A DNA stretch of 37,059 nucleotides from Elainella saxicola E1 (lineage in GTDB: Bacteria; Cyanobacteriota; Cyanobacteriia; Elainellales; Elainellaceae). The position numbers and the translations under genes are program-made. This document shows, piece after piece, positions 32,692 through 37,059 of the stretch. The notes under the pieces are model-generated. The model did not search any database and had not been told where the DNA came from. It was given only the letters and a program-made list of their open reading frames with translations. The DNA lies in NCBI GenBank assembly GCA_002796835.1, contig LUGL01000054.1, forward strand, positions 21,875 to 58,933. Direction: 5' to 3'. Position 1 is the first letter of the stretch. Each line of letters opens with the position of its first letter.

Positions 32692-34524
32692 ATGACCACC
32701 ATTCAGCAAATTGTCGCGGTAACTGCCTGCCCGACAGGAATTGCCCATACGGTAATGGCAGCAGAAGCGTTGAAGAAAACAGCTCAGCTCATGGGCTATG
32801 ACATTCGAGTGGAAACACAAGGGGCAGATGGGATCAAACACACCTTGTCAGGTGCTGAAATTGCGACGGCGGATCTGGTGATTGTAGCAGCGGATATTTA
32901 TGTCGATCTCGATCGGTTTAAAGGCAAACCCGTTTATGCCGTTTCGACCAGCAAGGCAATTCGCGACACTCGTGCTGTGATTGAAGCAGCGATCGCTGAA
33001 GCGCAACAGGTAGCCGTCGAAACCCCTGTCGAAACGAGCGTGCCGCAACCGTCATCAAGTCCTGCCGTGATGTCATCAGATTCTGCGCCTAAATATCTGG
33101 TGGGAATCACCTCCTGTCCGACTGGCATTGCCCACACCTTTATGGCTGCTGAAGCCCTCCGTAAAGCCGCGATCGAATTGGGACATGAAATCAAGGTGGA
33201 AACGCAGGGATCGGTGGGGGCCAAAAATCAACTCACTGCTGAAGACATTGCCCGTGCGGATGCCGTGGCGATCGCTGCTGATACCCATGTAGACCTGTCT
33301 CGCTTTGGTGGCAAGCGGCTCTATCAAACCTCCACAAAGCAGGCCCTGAAAGACGGCAAGAGTGTGATCCAGTCTGCGCTGGCCATGCCCCTGCCCAATG
33401 CGGAATCGACTGCGAACGGCAGCTACTTAGAATCGGTGCAGCAGGCAAAAGCAGAACAGTCAGCCAGACGATCGGGCCCTTACAAGCATTTGCTGACGGG
33501 GGTTTCCTACATGCTGCCGGTAATCGTCGCTGGTGGTTTGATCATCGCTCTTTCCTTTGTGTTTGGCCTAAAGCCAGAAGAAGGAAGTATTGGATATAAT
33601 TTGATGCAAATTGGCGGCAAGTCAGCTTTTGCACTCATTGTGCCCGTGCTGTCTGGATTCATCGCGTTTTCGATCGCCGATCGGCCAGGACTGGCTCCCG
33701 GCTTAGTGGGCGGTATGTTGGCTTCCACTCTAGGGATGGGCTTTCTCGGCGGTATTCTTTCTGGTTTCCTAGCTGGATATATTGCGCTGTTCCTGCGGGA
33801 GAAAATCAATTTACCCGCTAACTTTGAAGGACTCAAGCCTGTTCTGATCATTCCCCTGCTGTCTACTCTGGCGGTGGGCTTGCTGCTGATTTACGTGTTT
33901 GGGGGGCCGGTGAAAGCCATTCTGGATGGATTGACAGCTTTCCTCCAAAACATGGGACAAACCAATGCTGTCATTCTTGGCTTAATTTTAGGCGGTATGA
34001 TGGCCGTGGATATGGGTGGTCCGGTCAACAAAGCTGCCTACACGTTTGCTGTGGGTCTGCTTGCAACCAACATCTATGCGCCCATGGCAGCTGTAATGGC
34101 GGCTGGCATGACCCCTCCCCTTGGATTAGCGCTGGCGACCTTTCTATCTAAACGCCAATTCACAGAAGAAGAGCGGCAGGCCGGTAAAGTGGCAACCGTC
34201 TTAGGCATTTCATTCATTACTGAGGGAGCGATTCCCTTTGCTGCCAAGGATCCGCTGCGGGTTCTGCCTGCCTGTATTGCTGGATCAGCCGTGACTGGAG
34301 CCTTATCCATGCTGTTTGGCTGTACCTTGCGAGCACCCCATGGTGGTGTTTTTGTGCTGGCCATTCCTAATGCCGTAGGACAAGGTGGATTATACGTTGT
34401 GGCGATCGCGATCGGTACATTGATCACCGCACTTACCGTCACTCAACTCAAGCGCTGGCAGCCCAAGCCTAAAGCCCAAGGCCAACAAGCATCTGAACCT
34501 GAATTAGTTTCCTCTGCTCGTTAA
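32692..34524 (+). CDS. fruA: PTS fructose transporter FruA, IIB-IIB-IIC
   Basis: FruA transports fructose through the inner membrane and phosphorylates it at carbon 1. The 610-residue chain has two tandem IIB domains and one IIC. Each IIB has the phosphorylated cysteine in the same motif, [17 protein letters not shown] (C13) and [17 protein letters not shown] (C142), so both could be active, whereas in enterobacterial FruA I recall the first copy as degenerate. The IIC channel covers about residues 265-590: hydrophobic helices beginning [22 protein letters not shown], with [14 protein letters not shown] and [14 protein letters not shown] near the substrate site. The IIA function is supplied by the first gene of the operon. 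AAGGAACG precedes the ATG. A terminator lies about 50 bases after the stop, so the operon ends here. Confidence 0.96.
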   Translation: MTTIQQIVAVTACPTGIAHTVMAAEALKKTAQLMGYDIRVETQGADGIKHTLSGAEIATADLVIVAADIYVDLDRFKGKPVYAVSTSKAIRDTRAVIEAAIAEAQQVAVETPVETSVPQPSSSPAVMSSDSAPKYLVGITSCPTGIAHTFMAAEALRKAAIELGHEIKVETQGSVGAKNQLTAEDIARADAVAIAADTHVDLSRFGGKRLYQTSTKQALKDGKSVIQSALAMPLPNAESTANGSYLESVQQAKAEQSARRSGPYKHLLTGVSYMLPVIVAGGLIIALSFVFGLKPEEGSIGYNLMQIGGKSAFALIVPVLSGFIAFSIADRPGLAPGLVGGMLASTLGMGFLGGILSGFLAGYIALFLREKINLPANFEGLKPVLIIPLLSTLAVGLLLIYVFGGPVKAILDGLTAFLQNMGQTNAVILGLILGGMMAVDMGGPVNKAAYTFAVGLLATNIYAPMAAVMAAGMTPPLGLALATFLSKRQFTEEERQAGKVATVLGISFITEGAIPFAAKDPLRVLPACIAGSAVTGALSMLFGCTLRAPHGGVFVLAIPNAVGQGGLYVVAIAIGTLITALTVTQLKRWQPKPKAQGQQASEPELVSSAR

Positions 34525-34572
34525 TTCAAAAAGAACAAGAGACTATTCAGCAATTTTAGACTTCTCATACTC

Positions 34573-34613
34573 ATGCCCATTAACGCGGATGTTTTTGGGC
34601 ATTTCTGTTTTTT
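34573..34613 (+). terminator. Terminator of the fructose PTS operon
   Basis: ATGCCCA (34573-34579) pairs perfectly with TGGGCAT (34596-34602), with a 16-base loop, followed by TTCTGTTTTTT. It reaches the stop codon of the convergent anti-sigma gene. On the minus strand there is no T-tract, so it works for the plus strand only. Confidence 0.75.
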
Positions 34614-35382
34614 ATACCCGGCTCTTCATCACCAGATCCCCTTGTGGAACTGGAGGTGCCGTTGCTGACTCTGCCGTAATCAAAAGCTGAGCAGGGTTGC
34701 GGCTACAAATAGTTTTCGGTGCAGCCCAGCCGATCGCCACATGCCCTGCTGCATTGCTGTTAAACTGACCACAATAAGCAGGCTGTTTTGAATTCTTTGG
34801 CATCGCCCAGATACGGTAGGCCTGTCCTTCAGGCAACTGCGGCAAATTTTGTGCCACGATCAGCAGGCGTTGCTGTTGCGGATCCAAAACAATACTGCCA
34901 GCAGCTTGAGTTGCCTGTTCCGTCCCTTCGATCGCAAAAAGCTGTGCATCCGGCTGTTGTAATGCGGCGATGATGGCCCGATCGGATTCAGCAACTTGAC
35001 GTAATCGATAATTATCGACTGCCAGCGCCACTAACGTTACAGCCGCAAGAGTGCCAACCACACCTAACCATTGTCGCGATCGAGAACGGAAACCTTGTCG
35101 CTTTGCCCCCGTTGTTTCAGGCGGGGCTTCTGCCAGAACGGGTGGTCTCTCTGCCGCAGCAGCCTCCAGGATTGTGTTTCGCAAATGAGCAGGCGGTTCA
35201 TGCTCAGGCAAAGCATAGGGCATCAGGGCAAAAACCTCCTGAAGGCGATCGACCTCGGTGATCAGTTCGGGATGTTCGGCCAGGATTTGTTGCAGCGCTT
35301 CGGCTTCTTCGGGGGATAAATCTCCTAGAGCATAGCCTGCAATCAAGTCTTGCCAATTGTCGGGTTGCGCTGCGCGGCTCAT
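34612..35382 (-). CDS. Anti-sigma factor, RskA-like
   Basis: This 256-residue single-pass membrane protein probably holds the neighbouring ECF sigma factor inactive at the membrane. The N-terminal cytoplasmic part (about 1-95) has the helix pattern of anti-sigma domains (DLIAGYALGDLSPEEAEALQ, then FALMPYALPEHEPPAHLR). No HxxxCxxC zinc motif is seen, so it is the non-zinc RskA type. One transmembrane helix lies near 105-122 (WLGVVGTLAAVTLVALAV). The outer part is a beta-rich RskA domain with LLIVAQNLPQLPEGQAYRIWAM and the end PPVPQGDLVMKSRV. It follows the sigma gene after 70 bases on the same strand, the standard sigma/anti-sigma arrangement. The signal it senses is unknown. Confidence 0.9.
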   Translation of the reverse strand: MSRAAQPDNWQDLIAGYALGDLSPEEAEALQQILAEHPELITEVDRLQEVFALMPYALPEHEPPAHLRNTILEAAAAERPPVLAEAPPETTGAKRQGFRSRSRQWLGVVGTLAAVTLVALAVDNYRLRQVAESDRAIIAALQQPDAQLFAIEGTEQATQAAGSIVLDPQQQRLLIVAQNLPQLPEGQAYRIWAMPKNSKQPAYCGQFNSNAAGHVAIGWAAPKTICSRNPAQLLITAESATAPPVPQGDLVMKSRV

Positions 35383-35452
35383 AGAACAATAACGGGGCGA
35401 GTTGAATTTCGAGTGCTGAGTCAGAGGGGTCAGGGGATTGGCTTAAATGGGC

Positions 35453-36052
35453 TTAAACATAATCTTGTAAGGTCTGGCGTAGTTTAAGTAAGCCTTGCCG
35501 GGAACGAGTTTTGACAGTCCCCAAAGGAATATCGAGACGCTGGGCAATTTCTGACTGGCTGAGTCCTTCATAGTAGGCAATCTCCAACACTTGACGCTCG
35601 GATTGAGAGAGTTGAGATAAAGCGTCACGAATGAGTTGCGATCGTTCTCCCATGGAAGCATGATCTAAGGGTGAAGGGGCATTGCTTTCGGTTTGCACGA
35701 TTCCTTGTAGACGCTGAATCACTCGTAGGCGGGCATTTTTCGATCGCACTTTGTCAATAGCCCGAGAACGACTCATGGTGGTGAGAAAGCTGCTTAAGGA
35801 TCCTCGATTCACATCATAGGTATTGCGTCGCCAGAGGGTGAGAAATACTTCCTGAGTAATATCTTCGGCTTCTTCAGAGTTTTCTAAAATTCTGTAGGCG
35901 ATGCTGTAAACCAGTCTGGAATAACGATCATAGAGGATGCCCAGGGCATTGACTTGGCCTTTTGCCATGGCCGCTAACACTTCAAGGTCAGACATGGCGG
36001 ATGGAGCTGATGAGGGGGCTGACGATTTAAGCGCAGAGGAATCCGAGTTCAT
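35453..36052 (-). CDS. ECF-type RNA polymerase sigma factor
   Basis: This alternative sigma factor has region 2 (GILYDRYSRLVYSIAYRIL, then SEEAEDITQEVFLTLWRR, which contacts core polymerase and the -10 element) and region 4 (LSQSERQVLEIAYYEGLSQSEIAQRLDIPLGTVKTRSRQGLLKLR, a helix-turn-helix for the -35 element). Only these two regions are present, as expected for group 4 sigma factors. With the RskA-like gene downstream it resembles cyanobacterial SigG-type systems, but I do not assign the name. The start is uncertain: 36052 (MNSDSSALK) gives 199 residues; 36178 would add 42 residues of atypical composition but has AGGG upstream; 35995 is also possible. Confidence 0.92.
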   Translation of the reverse strand: MNSDSSALKSSAPSSAPSAMSDLEVLAAMAKGQVNALGILYDRYSRLVYSIAYRILENSEEAEDITQEVFLTLWRRNTYDVNRGSLSSFLTTMSRSRAIDKVRSKNARLRVIQRLQGIVQTESNAPSPLDHASMGERSQLIRDALSQLSQSERQVLEIAYYEGLSQSEIAQRLDIPLGTVKTRSRQGLLKLRQTLQDYV

Positions 36053-36187
36053 GTGCTTGAGTAAAACGGCGCCGAGGCTGGGAAGGAACCAATCAAAGGG
36101 GACAATCCCAATCTCGCTTGACTTCCTGATATACGTGCGAAAACTCACTCTGGATTGGTCAATCAGAGATGAATTCATCCAACCCTA

Positions 36188-36820
36188 TCAGCCCAATTGA
36201 GATCTCAGTGCTCGCAACATCCGGCTTGTGCCTTGATCGATCGCCTGTCGCACCAGTTGAGGGATCAGCTCAATTAGCGGCAGATCGGGCAGTGTTGGAC
36301 TCGTGGAAACTTGGTGATAAGCCCCTGCCTCAAGCATATAAATCTTGAGAGTTGAGTTGCGATAAACCCAAACTTCCGGCACCTGCATGGCTTGATAAGC
36401 ATTGATAGTTGTTGTTGAAGTGAGATCGGCTTCGATCGCCAGATCTGGAGGTGGGTACTGGTCTAAATCGAGATCGGTGCAGCCATGCATTAAAGCAGCG
36501 TTTTGGATGTAGAAACAGGTATCTGGTTCAATTCCAGCAACTTGGGGGCGTTTCAGCCTGGTAGAGCCAAAATCTTCCCAATCCCGTCCCTGCGCATCCA
36601 GAATTGTTTTGAGAATATCAGCAATGATGCGATGAGGTCTTTCGTGCAGTGCTAGAGGTGCCATGAGTTCTAAAGTGCCTCGGTAATAAGCAACACGAAG
36701 ATGGCAATGCTCGCCCAATTCAAGTAAGAGTGTTTCAAAATCTTGCCAGGATAAATTGTGAATACTGACAGTGCTGCCGGGAGTCAGTTCGATCGCATGA
36801 ATCGGAACGGTGATCGTCAT
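36188..36820 (-). CDS. Uma2-family (DUF820) PD-(D/E)xK nuclease-like protein
   Basis: The 210-residue protein belongs to a family that is greatly expanded in cyanobacteria and has a restriction-nuclease-like fold; biological roles are mostly unknown. Family marks are the N-terminal strand YRGTLELMAPLALHERPHRII, GIEPDTCFYI and PDLAIEADLTS with the acidic residues of the fold, and VPEVWVYRNSTLKIY. In the stretch between (STTTINAYQAM) the Lys seen in some members is not present at the expected place, so activity is uncertain. The start codon overlaps the stop of the preceding creatininase-family gene as ATGA, so the two are translationally coupled. The sigma factor lies downstream. Confidence 0.88.
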   Translation of the reverse strand: MTITVPIHAIELTPGSTVSIHNLSWQDFETLLLELGEHCHLRVAYYRGTLELMAPLALHERPHRIIADILKTILDAQGRDWEDFGSTRLKRPQVAGIEPDTCFYIQNAALMHGCTDLDLDQYPPPDLAIEADLTSTTTINAYQAMQVPEVWVYRNSTLKIYMLEAGAYHQVSTSPTLPDLPLIELIPQLVRQAIDQGTSRMLRALRSQLG

Positions 36821-37059
36821 TGAGAGGCCTCCGAAGAACGAGTTGATTTCCAGGCTTTAGGCTGTTGAAAAGCGTAAAGATCTCGAATCACCTGCACCCA
36901 GCTTGTTGCCAAAGACGCCAAAATTCGATCGCCCTTTTCAGCCGTTGCCGCTCTTGGATCGCCCAAGACACCGCTGTGGCTCAGATCACGAGTTGTCCAG
37001 GCAAAAGGCAAATTGCCTTCCATACTCAAGAGGCTGTTTTGCGGCAGGTCCTGCGGATA
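36817..37059 (-). CDS. Creatininase-family amidohydrolase, C-terminal fragment cut by window end
   Basis: Only the last 80 residues are in the window; the frame stays open to the right edge (visible start YPQDLPQNSLLSMEGNLPFAW), so the gene begins outside. The segment LSHSGVLGDPRAATAEKGDRIL is the typical C-terminal motif of creatinine amidohydrolase-like enzymes, in which GDP/GDA..ATAEKG closes the barrel. Such proteins hydrolyse cyclic amides in creatinine, riboflavin or F420 pathways, and many have no assigned substrate. An internal ATG at 37029 is not the real start. The stop overlaps the start of the Uma2-family gene by four bases. Confidence 0.85.
   Translation of the reverse strand, partial: YPQDLPQNSLLSMEGNLPFAWTTRDLSHSGVLGDPRAATAEKGDRILASLATSWVQVIRDLYAFQQPKAWKSTRSSEASQ

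Noticed and set aside
1-37059. Mobile elements, CRISPR arrays, tRNA genes or prophage
   Set aside because: I looked in every gap for regularly spaced repeats, terminal inverted repeats, transposase motifs and cloverleaf-like sequences and found none.

Overview
The window is chromosomal DNA from a cyanobacterium. Four things support this: an aldehyde-deformylating oxygenase with all six metal ligands at their canonical positions (22629-23324), many copies of the cyanobacterial octamer GCGATCGC (e.g. 3319-3326, 14415-14422, 15218-15225), a rpmG-rpsR-ribonuclease II cluster, and several cyanobacteria-type membrane and regulatory proteins. Gene sizes and content would fit a larger-genome, possibly filamentous (Leptolyngbya-like) species, but that lineage guess is weak. 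I see no tRNA, rRNA, transposase, CRISPR array or prophage gene.

Layout. 1-5910: a voltage-gated K+ channel cut by the left edge, an orphan double-ATPase of the oligopeptide ABC type, a small lysine/acid-rich protein, a small secreted protein, a ROK-family sugar kinase, and a divergent HAD-family protein. 5919-10177: mainly minus-strand genes (a glycosyltransferase with TPRs, ThyX, two uncharacterised membrane proteins) plus a plus-strand alkyltransferase-like protein. 10193-14487: a 447-base non-coding leader with two twin-loop hairpins, one of them an intrinsic terminator, followed by two consecutive large genes that each fuse a sulfotransferase with a glycosyltransferase, in opposite domain orders. 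14466-17816: moaC, then divergently rpmG, rpsR and an RNase II/R-type exonuclease. 18044-21830: a protein with PPC-like repeats, an NDP-sugar pyrophosphorylase and a small coupled operon ending in scpA. 21831-28571: a long sparse region, ado, a GH38 alpha-mannosidase and a large uncharacterised protein. 29209-34524: a complete fructose phosphotransferase operon in three genes. 34612-37059: an anti-sigma factor/ECF sigma pair, a Uma2-family protein and the C-terminal end of a creatininase-family protein.

How the genes work together. The fructose locus is self-sufficient. One polypeptide carries IIA, HPr and Enzyme I; FruA imports and phosphorylates fructose, and FruK makes fructose-1,6-bisphosphate. 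The sugar kinase, NDP-sugar synthase, TPR-glycosyltransferase, alpha-mannosidase and the two sulfotransferase/glycosyltransferase fusions suggest active carbohydrate and surface-glycan metabolism, although they lie in separate transcription units.

The observations I rate highest are the mirror-image sulfotransferase/glycosyltransferase fusions that share a helical motif, the attenuator- or sRNA-like leader in front of them with matched 12-base G5 loops, the complete fructose PTS with a candidate operator, and an ado gene without its usual aar neighbour. All functional calls come from reading motifs; no database search was run.
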